Assembly (NCBI RefSeq): GCF_910585845.1
Contig: NZ_CAJUHF010000062.1
Span: 1-17,091, forward strand
Length of the DNA stretch: 17,091 nucleotides
Source: an uncultured Bacteroides sp.
Lineage (GTDB): Bacteria > Bacteroidota > Bacteroidia > Bacteroidales > Bacteroidaceae
Direction: 5' to 3'
Part shown: positions 1 through 6,769 of the stretch, piece by piece
How positions within the stretch are numbered: the first letter of the stretch is position 1
How the letters are laid out: each line of letters begins with the position of its first letter
The notes under the pieces: generated by a model
Told to the model about the DNA's origin: nothing
Seen by the model: the letters and a program-made list of their open reading frames with translations, nothing else
Databases searched by the model: none
Made by a program: the position numbers and the translations under genes

Positions 1-45
1 TATGAGAAAGTATGCCGCTTGATTCAAAGTAAAGGAATTAAATGA
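1..45 (+). CDS. possible C-terminal end of a plus-strand gene (partial)
   Basis: The first frame is open from the window edge to a TGA at 43-45 and would encode the tail YEKVCRLIQSKGIK. The other two plus frames stop within the first 24 bases. The hairpin at 119-153, with T residues on both sides, is what one would expect between two converging genes, which mildly supports a plus-strand gene ending here. Fourteen residues are too few to name a family, and a chance open stretch of this length is common. Treat it as a hint only. Confidence 0.25.
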   Translation, partial: YEKVCRLIQSKGIK

Positions 46-118
46 CTATCCCTATGTAGCAAAAAAGCCGTGAAAAAGGGCATAATAAGTACATAGAAAA
101 CATGAGCCTATAAAAAGC

Positions 119-153
119 AAATAGCGTGTAATTCATTGAGCTACACGCTATTT
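119..153. terminator. hairpin terminator, probably bidirectional, after the MFS/PqqD unit
   Basis: A perfect 12-bp inverted repeat: AAATAGCGTGTA at 119-130 pairs with TACACGCTATTT at 142-153, with an 11-nt loop. On the minus strand the stem is followed by GCTTTTTATAG, so it can end transcription from pqqD about 110 nt after its stop codon. On the plus strand the stem itself ends in TTTT (151-154), so it could also end a gene entering from the left edge. The bases between 154 and 260 contain no gene that I can support. Confidence 0.75.
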
Positions 154-260
154 TATAGTGTTTTAGTATGTCTTTACTTACATGCCTCATTTGACTTCTT
201 ATGAGACATTACATTATTTGTTATGAGTGAGACATAAGACAGTTCTTGCATACACATTCT

Positions 261-626
261 TCAGGCTTCAATCTTCAACTTGACAAAATTGTCCCTCTGC
301 AATTGCATCATATAAGTAGTGACACGCGAGGCATAATCCTCGTCAGGATGAAAATGTTCAGCAAGCAGAGAAACAATCTCCCGCACCGTACGTTGCCCAT
401 CTATCAGGTTCCAGACAGCACTACCATGCTCCTCCAAATGTACATGAATATCGGGTGACATGCCTTTAGGCAACAATAGACGGCGCATCCATTTACGTTT
501 AAACCGGGGATAGGAAATGACAACGCAATCCCCATCCCACTCTGTTGTAATATGGCTGCAACGAACCGGAACCGCGTCCAGCAGACTAATCTTACCTTCG
601 GGAACTTCCGTAACGTCTTTATTCAT
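261..626 (-). CDS. PqqD family protein (orphan)
   Basis: A 121-residue protein whose second half (about residues 63-116) reads like the PqqD fold: LEEHGSAVWNLIDGQRTVRE, followed by a helix rich in L/A/H, an acidic turn (HPDED) and a final helix ending in LQRDNFVKL. Known PqqD proteins are small winged-helix-like chaperones that present a peptide to a radical SAM enzyme, as in PQQ and RiPP synthesis. No radical SAM maturase, precursor peptide or other pqq gene lies in the window, so the partner is unknown. The N-terminal 60 residues include a basic aromatic patch (ISYPRFKRKWMRRLLLPKG). It begins 39 nt after the stop of the MFS transporter gene and is probably cotranscribed with it. The family call is fairly safe; the function is not known. 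Confidence 0.8.
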   Translation of the reverse strand: MNKDVTEVPEGKISLLDAVPVRCSHITTEWDGDCVVISYPRFKRKWMRRLLLPKGMSPDIHVHLEEHGSAVWNLIDGQRTVREIVSLLAEHFHPDEDYASRVTTYMMQLQRDNFVKLKIEA

Positions 627-665
627 CTTTCTTAGAAGTTGTTATTGCAAATGGCGTACACACGC

Positions 666-2330
666 TTATTCTTTTATATTAGGTTCTTCCAAGCCAAGTC
701 CCTTTTTGCGGTCCACTACTTTCAGCACGAATCCTAAGATCAAAGCAGCAACACCCAGACAAGCAAGCATCACCAAAGGAGCCGTATAATCGTATGATAT
801 GGCAGCTTCTTCAGGCGTAATCACTCCATTCTTCAAGTCCTCCACCAACTGAGGATTAGTCTTGTCGAGCACCTTGCCTATCAGCAACGGGAACAGCCAC
901 AAACCGATATTCTGAATCCAGAAAATCAAAGCGTAGGCACTTCCGATGATTTTGGCATCCACCAGCTTAGGTACACTCGGCCACAAGGAAGCAGGTACCA
1001 ACGAGAAGCTGGCTCCAAGTACCAAGATAGTGAGATAAGCGATGAAAATACCTCCTACGGCATTCTCCTTGAACTGCGGCAACACAAAAGCAAATGTCAG
1101 GTGGCACACGATGAGAAGCACCGAACCAATCACTAACATCGAAGCCGCCTTGCCTTTATGGTCCACATAGTTACCTAATATCGGCGTGATGCCTACAGCC
1201 AGCAACGGGAAGACAGCAAACACCGTCTCGGCACTCTGACGCATATACCCCATATAACAGAACACAACCAATGCCACACCAGCTACTACCAACAATCCGT
1301 ACTTCATATTAGTCTTTTTGGAGAAGTTGCTCGCAAAAGCAGCAGCAGCTACTATCAACATGATACAATACTGAATGGCAACCACTGCATTAGAAGCCCA
1401 GAAAGAATCGGCAGGAACTTCTGTAAACACCAGATTACACTGCAACATATTTACCGCATACTTCTGGAAAGGGAAAATAGCAGAATAATAAAGCACACAC
1501 AAAAGTGCCACTACCCAAAATCCTCCACTGGAGAGAATGGTACCGAGGTCACTGATTTTAAACGGATCATCTTTCTCTTCAGCCTCGCCAGTCTGTTCAT
1601 CCAGTTTCTTATCCATAAAGAAATAGACAATAAACATGATAAGCGCAATGAACAACAACACCACACCGAATGCCACCGAACGGGATACATCGATCACACC
1701 ACCCAATTTGGCAAACATCGGAGAGAAGATCATACAGGTAGCTACTCCCAAACGGGCAAGTGCCATCTCAGAACCCATGGCAAGTGCCATTTCACGACCT
1801 TTGAACCACTTCACGATTCCGCGTGAAACGGTGATACCAGCCATCTCAACACCGCAGCCGAATATCATAAAGCCTACAGCAGCAAATTTGGCCGATGCAG
1901 GCATGCCTCTATAAAAAGGAGAAATTCCCAATTCGTCAAAGCCGGGAATATAATTCAGGTTATTAGTAAACCAAGTCTCCAATCCACTCCCTTGAAATGC
2001 TTCCGTCACGGCATACCAGTTGATTGTCGCACCCACAAGCATCACTGCTCCCGAAAACACTGCCGTAAAGCGTACTCCCATCTTGTCCAGAATGATACCG
2101 GCAAAAATAAGGAAGAAAACAAATACATTAAGGAAAGTCTCAGAACCCTGCATGGTTCCGAATGCAGTAGAATCCCAGCCACGGGTAGATTGCATCAAAT
2201 CCTTGATAGGCGAAAGAATGTCCATAAAGATATATGAACAAAACATGGCAAAAGCCAAAAACAAGAGTACCATCCAGCGCATTCCTGCAGAGTCGCGCAA
2301 TGTCTGATGAAGTTTGTCTGTAGTAGTCAT
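666..2330 (-). CDS. MFS transporter, MFSD1-like
   Basis: A 554-residue, very hydrophobic protein with the layout of a 12-helix major facilitator. The first membrane segment spans about residues 18-40. The MFS motif A appears as GIILDKMGVRFT (about 78-89) in the loop between helices 2 and 3, and WFKGREMALAMG followed by ARLG lies at about 175-195. A long non-membrane insert (about 108-148) follows helix 3, and a charged cytoplasmic loop (DKKLDEQTGEAEEKDDPFK, about 240-258) separates the two halves. The tail VVDRKKGLGLEEPNIKE is cytosolic. The WFKG(R/K)E...ARLG pattern reminds me of the MFSD1 group, whose human member moves dipeptides; that is resemblance from memory, so the substrate remains unknown. 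It is the first gene of a two-gene unit with pqqD. The start is the ATG at 2330, preceded by an A-rich leader (CTAAAAACAAA) typical of Bacteroidales. Confidence 0.85.
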   Translation of the reverse strand: MTTTDKLHQTLRDSAGMRWMVLLFLAFAMFCSYIFMDILSPIKDLMQSTRGWDSTAFGTMQGSETFLNVFVFFLIFAGIILDKMGVRFTAVFSGAVMLVGATINWYAVTEAFQGSGLETWFTNNLNYIPGFDELGISPFYRGMPASAKFAAVGFMIFGCGVEMAGITVSRGIVKWFKGREMALAMGSEMALARLGVATCMIFSPMFAKLGGVIDVSRSVAFGVVLLFIALIMFIVYFFMDKKLDEQTGEAEEKDDPFKISDLGTILSSGGFWVVALLCVLYYSAIFPFQKYAVNMLQCNLVFTEVPADSFWASNAVVAIQYCIMLIVAAAAFASNFSKKTNMKYGLLVVAGVALVVFCYMGYMRQSAETVFAVFPLLAVGITPILGNYVDHKGKAASMLVIGSVLLIVCHLTFAFVLPQFKENAVGGIFIAYLTILVLGASFSLVPASLWPSVPKLVDAKIIGSAYALIFWIQNIGLWLFPLLIGKVLDKTNPQLVEDLKNGVITPEEAAISYDYTAPLVMLACLGVAALILGFVLKVVDRKKGLGLEEPNIKE

Positions 2331-2368
2331 TTTGTTTTTAGTATAATAAGATTAATAAATATATGCAA

Positions 2369-2386
2369 GTTACATCCACCTCCTTA
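2369..2386 (-). promoter_or_regulatory. strong Shine-Dalgarno-like site in the MFS leader, not positioned for the gene
   Basis: On the minus strand the leader reads TAAGGAGGTGGATGTAAC. AAGGAGGTG is a perfect complement of the usual 3' end of 16S rRNA (CACCUCCUU). It lies about 49 nt upstream of the MFS start codon, too far to serve it, and is followed after three bases by ATG TAA, a start codon directly followed by a stop. Bacteroidales genes rarely use such strong sites. It may be chance, a ribosome standby or attenuation site, or the relic of a small gene. Confidence 0.35.
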
Positions 2387-2452
2387 GAGCTTGTTTGTAT
2401 TTTATTCAAGATGATTTTTGTTCGAGATGATTTTTATTCAAAAACAGGCTCT
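2386..2452. repeat. inverted arms flanking a 16-bp imperfect tandem repeat, upstream of the MFS gene
   Basis: TTCAAGATGATTTTTG (2405-2420) is followed directly by TTCGAGATGATTTTTA (2421-2436), 14 of 16 identical, then a partial third copy TTCAAAAA. The pair is bracketed by arms AGAGCTTGTTTG (2386-2397) and AAAACAGGCTCT (2441-2452), which pair over about 11 positions if one G:U is allowed in a plus-strand RNA. It could be an operator for the transporter unit or a small interspersed repeat of the genome. I see no clear TAnnTTTG element for the MFS gene in this gap. Confidence 0.55.
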
Positions 2453-2468
2453 TACTTGAATGAAAAAA

Positions 2469-2534
2469 GAGACGCGGATTACACAGCCTTCACGAATCTG
2501 CATTATCCGTGCTGTCCGATGTAATCCACGCCTC
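2469..2534 (-). terminator. rho-independent terminator after secG
   Basis: Arms 2469-2483 and 2520-2534 form a 15-bp stem. At the two positions where the DNA arms are not exact complements, the minus-strand RNA has G:U pairs, while a plus-strand RNA would have A:C mismatches, so the hairpin is tuned for minus-strand transcription. The stem runs directly into UUUUUU (2468-2463). The 36-base interior carries further small inverted repeats (ACAGC 2483-2487 with GCTGT 2511-2515; CACG with CGTG). It lies about 60 nt past the secG stop and closes the rlmN-to-secG unit. Confidence 0.85.
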
Positions 2535-2591
2535 TAAGAACATTGCCCACCCATATATGACGAGCAACTTATAAAGTCAGTAATATCCCTA

Positions 2592-2951
2592 TCATTCCAC
2601 AGAATCGGATGTTTCAGTAGGGGTTTCCGTTGCCGGAGCAGTCGTTCCTGTCGGAATGTTATACGGATTGGTTTTCTCTTCCTGCTGTGCCTGTTCCATA
2701 ATCACATCGCCTCCTTTGCTTGAAGCACTAGGAATGGCATAAGCGGCAGCGATACTCATTACAACCATGAATGCAGCCAAACTCCATGTAGCCTTTTCCA
2801 GGAAGTCAGTAGTCTTGCGTACACCCATAATCTGGTTGGAAGAAGAAAAACCCGACGCCAGACCGCCTCCTTTAGAGTTTTGAATCAATACAATGAAACA
2901 CATGAACAAGGATGCAATCACCATTAAGATAACTAATAAGAAATAGTACAT
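2592..2951 (-). CDS. secG: preprotein translocase subunit SecG
   Basis: A 119-residue protein with the two-helix SecG layout. Membrane segment 1 (about 1-23) runs into the conserved VLIQNSKGGGLASGF loop (about 21-35), followed by the conserved TTDFLEKATW stretch before segment 2 (about 54-73). SecG is the small accessory subunit of the SecYEG channel in the inner membrane and helps SecA-driven export. After residue 78 comes a polar, Thr/Glu/Pro-rich tail (EEKTNPYNIP to the end), longer than in E. coli but usual in this phylum as far as I recall. It starts 4 nt after the stop of the upstream TPR gene and is the last gene of its unit, directly before a strong terminator. Confidence 0.95.
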   Translation of the reverse strand: MYYFLLVILMVIASLFMCFIVLIQNSKGGGLASGFSSSNQIMGVRKTTDFLEKATWSLAAFMVVMSIAAAYAIPSASSKGGDVIMEQAQQEEKTNPYNIPTGTTAPATETPTETSDSVE

Positions 2952-2955
2952 TTTA

Positions 2956-3774
2956 TTATTTTGATTTAGCGTTAATAATCAATTTCTCCAAAAATCTGAT
3001 TTGGTCTGCAAAGTAAGCATTTTTTTTTGGATAATTCAAACTTAATTTTTTAATAATTTCAAGAGCCTTGTCATATCGGTGCTGCTTAATGTAAATTTTA
3101 GCCAAAGTTTCAGTAAAACAGCTATCATCCAGCTCGTCGGAAACGGTTTTTGAAGGGGTTTCCTCATCACTTTCTTCTTCTTCCGACTCTTCTTCACTTT
3201 CGTCTTGCTCTACTTCCACCTCTGCCGGACAAACTGTCTCTTCAGAAGTTACCGGTGTTTCATCCCGACTAAGGAAAACATCAATCAGGTCTTGCCCACG
3301 TAGTTTAGGTGCCTCTTCTGCCATTTCCGATGACGTTTCTTCCACATCATTTGTCACTTCATTCTCCTGTGTCAGATAAGAAGTATAGTCCACGACGTAA
3401 TCCAGTTCCGTCTGTTGTGAATGTTCTTCCGGAACAGTAGAGAGGAAGGCATCTATCAGCGAAAGCGTACGGTCAATGCTCGGCTCCTTATCCAAATCTC
3501 GCTCACCGTCACAAACGGAAGCATACGGATGAAGCGCATACTTGTCTCCTTCTATCAGATAAAACAAGACACTCTGATCCGACACATATAGTACTGACTT
3601 ACGTAATTCTGCCCCGAAACTGCTGTCATGCAGCAAATAAAGGTTCTTAAGATAAAGCAAACGCAAAGATTGGAAATAAGGATAACGGGCTATCAGCGTG
3701 CGAAGCTCATATAGGGTATCCCGGTTCAACGCCTCGGGATGCTGTATCCATTGTTGCAAAAGTACCGACGTCAT
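2956..3774 (-). CDS. TPR protein with acidic middle region, cytoplasmic
   Basis: A 272-residue protein without signal peptide or membrane segment. The N-terminal part (about 5-80) is helical, with LYELRTLIARYPYFQSLRLL and YLKNLYLLHD typical of helical-repeat pairs. The middle is strongly acidic, peaking at about 185-206 with DESEEESEEEESDEE. The C-terminal part (about 222-268) is a recognisable TPR-like hairpin: LAKIYIKQHRYDKALEIIKK, LSLNYPKKNAYFADQIRFLEKLI. Two copies of a short motif lie in the linker: LIDAFLS (about 106-112) and LIDVFLS (about 163-169). The gene sits between lptE (10-nt gap) and secG (4-nt gap), so translation is probably coupled to both. A role in envelope assembly is suggested only by position. 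I know it as a conserved hypothetical in Bacteroidales, with no assigned function. Confidence 0.8.
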   Translation of the reverse strand: MTSVLLQQWIQHPEALNRDTLYELRTLIARYPYFQSLRLLYLKNLYLLHDSSFGAELRKSVLYVSDQSVLFYLIEGDKYALHPYASVCDGERDLDKEPSIDRTLSLIDAFLSTVPEEHSQQTELDYVVDYTSYLTQENEVTNDVEETSSEMAEEAPKLRGQDLIDVFLSRDETPVTSEETVCPAEVEVEQDESEEESEEEESDEETPSKTVSDELDDSCFTETLAKIYIKQHRYDKALEIIKKLSLNYPKKNAYFADQIRFLEKLIINAKSK

Positions 3775-3784
3775 CTCTTAACTA

Positions 3785-4312
3785 TTACCAGTTAGCTACA
3801 GTTGCATTAAAAATCTGTTCCGTGATGTCTTTCACCATCTTCGATATCAGGTCATCCTGCACATCGGTCAACAACAGGGAAGAGTCGTAAGTCTGGAATG
3901 CGGAAAATTGTTGGTCGGTAAAGTCATCCTTATGATCTGTATTGTTCACAAAGGAGACCTTCACGGTCAAAGTCACTTTCACCTTTGAAGAGTACCCGCT
4001 TGCATCCACAGCTTCATTATACTGATTGTAGCCGACGATTTCTCCGTCTATTTCCAAGTCAGCATTGCTATTGACCAGCGACAGACGTGTCTGGCGCATA
4101 AACAAATCTTTCAGATCTTGGTTAAACTGAGTAGCCAACGGAGCATAAACATACTCTGCACGATTCTGGAAGTCAGCTATTGAGATCGTCTTTACCTTCG
4201 AATAGTCAATCGAACTGATCGGTGCAAGACTCATTTTAAAACTACACGAACCCACTATCAGGAACAAGCCCGACAACAGAACAGCCGGAGCAATCTTTTT
4301 AATCCAATCCAT
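3785..4312 (-). CDS. lptE: LptE family LPS-assembly lipoprotein
   Basis: A 175-residue protein starting with a lipoprotein signal (MDWIKKIAPAVLLSG, then FLIVGSC), with the predicted lipidated cysteine at residue 23. The mature part has the LptE look of this phylum: SIDYSKVKTISIADFQNRAE, ATQFNQDLKDLFMRQTRLSL, then NADLEIDGEIVGYN and a beta-rich segment KVKVTLTVKVSFVN, ending in an amphipathic helix. LptE plugs and matures the outer-membrane LPS translocon LptD. lptD is not in the window, but lptC is about 8.4 kb upstream in the neighbouring unit. The start codon overlaps the last 14 bases of the sigma-54 activator gene, which implies translational coupling. Confidence 0.88.
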   Translation of the reverse strand: MDWIKKIAPAVLLSGLFLIVGSCSFKMSLAPISSIDYSKVKTISIADFQNRAEYVYAPLATQFNQDLKDLFMRQTRLSLVNSNADLEIDGEIVGYNQYNEAVDASGYSSKVKVTLTVKVSFVNNTDHKDDFTDQQFSAFQTYDSSLLLTDVQDDLISKMVKDITEQIFNATVANW

Positions 4313-5546
4313 ATTCTTTAATCTTTCTGTATAGGGTACGCTCGGAAATATTCAAGTCCATAGCCGCACTCTTGCGCTTGCCATGATGCTTTTCCAAAGC
4401 TTTCCGTATCATCTCTTTCTCTACATCATCCAGTGAGAGAGACTCTTCTACATATTCTTCCGTATCTTGTATATCATCATCCACCGTATGTGAAGGTTTC
4501 ACAGAAGGATGGATAATGGTGGGAATGCTCGGAACCACCGGAGTCACCACCGCAGGCGATTGTGTGTAATAAGCGGCAGACACAGCAGCCTGAGCAGCAT
4601 TATTCCCACGTTCGGACATAATCTCATGCACCAGTTTCTTCAGTTCCGTCACATCCTGGCGCATATCAAAAAGTACTTGATACAAGATTTCCCGCTCGCT
4701 CTCAAAACTCTTGTGTTCTTTTCCACCCAATAATGCCGGAAGCCGCTGCATGTTATTCTGATTAGGCAAATACCCTTTCAGGATAGCAGCATTGATTTCA
4801 CGATTGGTCTCAATGATGGAAATCTGCTCTGTGATATTCTTCAACTGCCGCACATTGCCGGGCCACTGATAAGCAAGCAACATTTGCCTTGCATCATCAG
4901 TCAGCTGGATGGCAGGCATACGATACTTTTCCGCAAAATCTGATGCGAACTTACGGAACAAGAGATAAATATCCTCCCCACGCTCGCGCAAAGGAGGTAC
5001 TTGAATGGGAACAGTATTCAAACGGTAATACAAATCTTCCCTAAAGCGTCCTTCCGAAATGGCCTGCGTCAGGTTTACATTGGTAGCGGCAACAATACGC
5101 ACATTCGTCTTCTGTACTTTCGATGATCCCACTTTGATAAACTCACCACTTTCAAGCACACGCAACAGACGCGCTTGCGTAGGCAATGGCAGCTCTCCCA
5201 CTTCGTCCAGAAAGATGGTTCCACCGTCCGCTTCGCCAAAGTACCCTTTCCGTTCGCCAATGGCACCGGTAAACGCCCCTTTCTCATGACCGAACAGTTC
5301 AGAATCAATGGTTCCTTCGGGAATGGCACCGCAGTTCACAGCAATGTACTGTCCATGCTTCCGCCTGCTGTACTGGTGAATGATTTGCGGGAAACTCTCC
5401 TTACCCACACCGCTTTCGCCAGTAATCAGTACAGACAAGTCGGTAGGAGCCACCTGAATAGCCACATCTATCGCACGCATCAATACATCATTGTTACCTA
5501 TGATGCCAAAACGTAATTTCACTTGTTGTATTTCCGCCTTTGTCAT
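4299..5546 (-). CDS. sigma-54-dependent activator, AAA+ and Fis-type HTH, no sensor domain
   Basis: A 415-residue bacterial enhancer-binding protein. The AAA+ domain begins almost at the N-terminus: Walker A GESGVGKE (43-50), the sigma-54-contacting GAFTGA loop (90-95), Walker B GGTIFLDEVG (108-117), arginine-finger region EGRFREDLYYRLN (about 165-177) and WPGNVRQL (228-235). A linker with a likely coiled coil (about 281-312) and a Pro/Val-rich stretch (about 328-352) leads to a Fis-type helix-turn-helix (about 376-413, KRKSAAMDLNISERTLYRKI). There is no receiver, GAF or PAS domain, only about 20 residues before the AAA+ core, so control must be through partners, expression or the linker. The gene starts 12 nt after pdxA and overlaps lptE. 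Its targets are unknown; I saw no clear -24/-12 promoter in the window, though I could not scan systematically. Confidence 0.92.
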   Translation of the reverse strand: MTKAEIQQVKLRFGIIGNNDVLMRAIDVAIQVAPTDLSVLITGESGVGKESFPQIIHQYSRRKHGQYIAVNCGAIPEGTIDSELFGHEKGAFTGAIGERKGYFGEADGGTIFLDEVGELPLPTQARLLRVLESGEFIKVGSSKVQKTNVRIVAATNVNLTQAISEGRFREDLYYRLNTVPIQVPPLRERGEDIYLLFRKFASDFAEKYRMPAIQLTDDARQMLLAYQWPGNVRQLKNITEQISIIETNREINAAILKGYLPNQNNMQRLPALLGGKEHKSFESEREILYQVLFDMRQDVTELKKLVHEIMSERGNNAAQAAVSAAYYTQSPAVVTPVVPSIPTIIHPSVKPSHTVDDDIQDTEEYVEESLSLDDVEKEMIRKALEKHHGKRKSAAMDLNISERTLYRKIKEYGLD

Positions 5547-5558
5547 GCTACAAATATA

Positions 5559-6656
5559 CTACAAATCTTCTTCCACACTATCAAGTTTCAACTTATCGCT
5601 GTCGTCGCGCTTTTCGTAATATTGTTTCCGCAAGGGATTAGCACGCATCTCCTTATCACGCATCCGGTTGCGGAATACATCGATAGCCACATAAATCGCC
5701 TGACGGAACGAATCTTCACTTGCCACTCCTTTACCTGCAATGTCGTATGCAGTACCGTGAGCCGGCGAAGTACGTACCACGGGCAAACCGGCAGTATAGT
5801 TCACGCCTTCGTCCATAGCCAATGCCTTGAACGGAGCCAGCCCCTGATCATGATACATGGCAAGCACACCATCAAAATGCGTGAAACTACCCGCCCCCAT
5901 AAAACCGTCAGCAGGATACGGACCATAGCACAAGATCCCTTGGGCAGCCATCTCCTTCAGTGCCGGGATAATGATCTCTTCCTCCTCTTTTCCCAACAAC
6001 CCTTCATCGCCGGCATGAGGATTCAGCGAAAGCACGGCGATACGTGGTGCACATATAGCAAAGTCCTGTTTCAATGACTGGTTGAAAATAGCAAGTTTCT
6101 CCTGTATCAACTCTTTCGTTATTGTCGACGCGATTTGGCTGACGGGAATGTGCCCAGTCACCAATGCCACCCGGAAATCTTCCTTCATCAATATCATCAG
6201 CGACTTGGCTCCATTACCCAATCTCTCCTCTATGTATTCCGTATGACCGGGGAATGAAAACGTTTCCGACTGAATGGTATGCTTATTGATAGGAGCTGTG
6301 ACAATCACATCAATCAATCCATCACGATATTCTTCGATTGCCTTTTCCAATGCGCCCAGTGCAGCCTTCCCTGCCTCCGGATCGGCTTTAGAGAACTCCA
6401 CCTTCACTTCGTCGTCCGTGCAGTTCACTACACTCAGACGGTTGGAGGCTGCTTCCGCAGCAGAACCCACAATGCTGAAATTGGTAGGCAGATCCAGTGC
6501 TTTACGATGATAAGCCGCTACCTTGGGTGAACCATAAATCACAGGAGTGCACAACTCCAACATGGTAGGATCGGAGAATGTCTTCAGAATAACCTCATAG
6601 CCCACGCCATTTATGTCTCCTTGGGTAATGCCGACTCTTATTTTATTATCTTCCAT
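5559..6656 (-). CDS. pdxA: 4-hydroxythreonine-4-phosphate dehydrogenase PdxA
   Basis: A 365-residue enzyme of the DXP-dependent vitamin B6 pathway; with PdxJ it makes pyridoxine 5'-phosphate in the cytoplasm. Family marks are plain: GITQGDINGVGYEVILKTF (9-27), FPGHTEYIEERLG (135-147), VTGHIPVSQIAS, SLNPHAGDEG, DGVLAMYHDQGLAPFK and VRTSPAHGTAYDIAGKG. The three metal-binding histidines fall at 169, 214 and 269; the spacings of 45 and 55 match H166, H211 and H266 of E. coli PdxA exactly. The protein is somewhat longer than the roughly 330 residues of E. coli owing to a charged C-terminal tail (about 345-365). The 113 bases separating it from the DUF4837 gene hold a weak 6-bp inverted repeat (6719-6737) without a T-run and no promoter I can recognise, so readthrough from rlmN is likely. 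Confidence 0.96.
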   Translation of the reverse strand: MEDNKIRVGITQGDINGVGYEVILKTFSDPTMLELCTPVIYGSPKVAAYHRKALDLPTNFSIVGSAAEAASNRLSVVNCTDDEVKVEFSKADPEAGKAALGALEKAIEEYRDGLIDVIVTAPINKHTIQSETFSFPGHTEYIEERLGNGAKSLMILMKEDFRVALVTGHIPVSQIASTITKELIQEKLAIFNQSLKQDFAICAPRIAVLSLNPHAGDEGLLGKEEEEIIIPALKEMAAQGILCYGPYPADGFMGAGSFTHFDGVLAMYHDQGLAPFKALAMDEGVNYTAGLPVVRTSPAHGTAYDIAGKGVASEDSFRQAIYVAIDVFRNRMRDKEMRANPLRKQYYEKRDDSDKLKLDSVEEDL

Positions 6657-6769
6657 TTTAAATCAATTATCTTCTAATTTATATGTATCCTATTATATCA
6701 CATCGAAACCATCATGCCAACCTTTCAGCCGAAGGTTCAAAACACCCCTTCCACTCGGTTACTTCATGT

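Noticed and set aside
261..626. PQQ or RiPP biosynthesis cluster around the PqqD-like gene
   Set aside because: No radical SAM enzyme, precursor peptide or other pqq gene is visible within the window.
6719..6737. AACCTT/AAGGTT inverted repeat between the DUF4837 gene and pdxA as a terminator
   Set aside because: Only six pairs and no T-run follow it on the minus strand, so it is unlikely to stop transcription.
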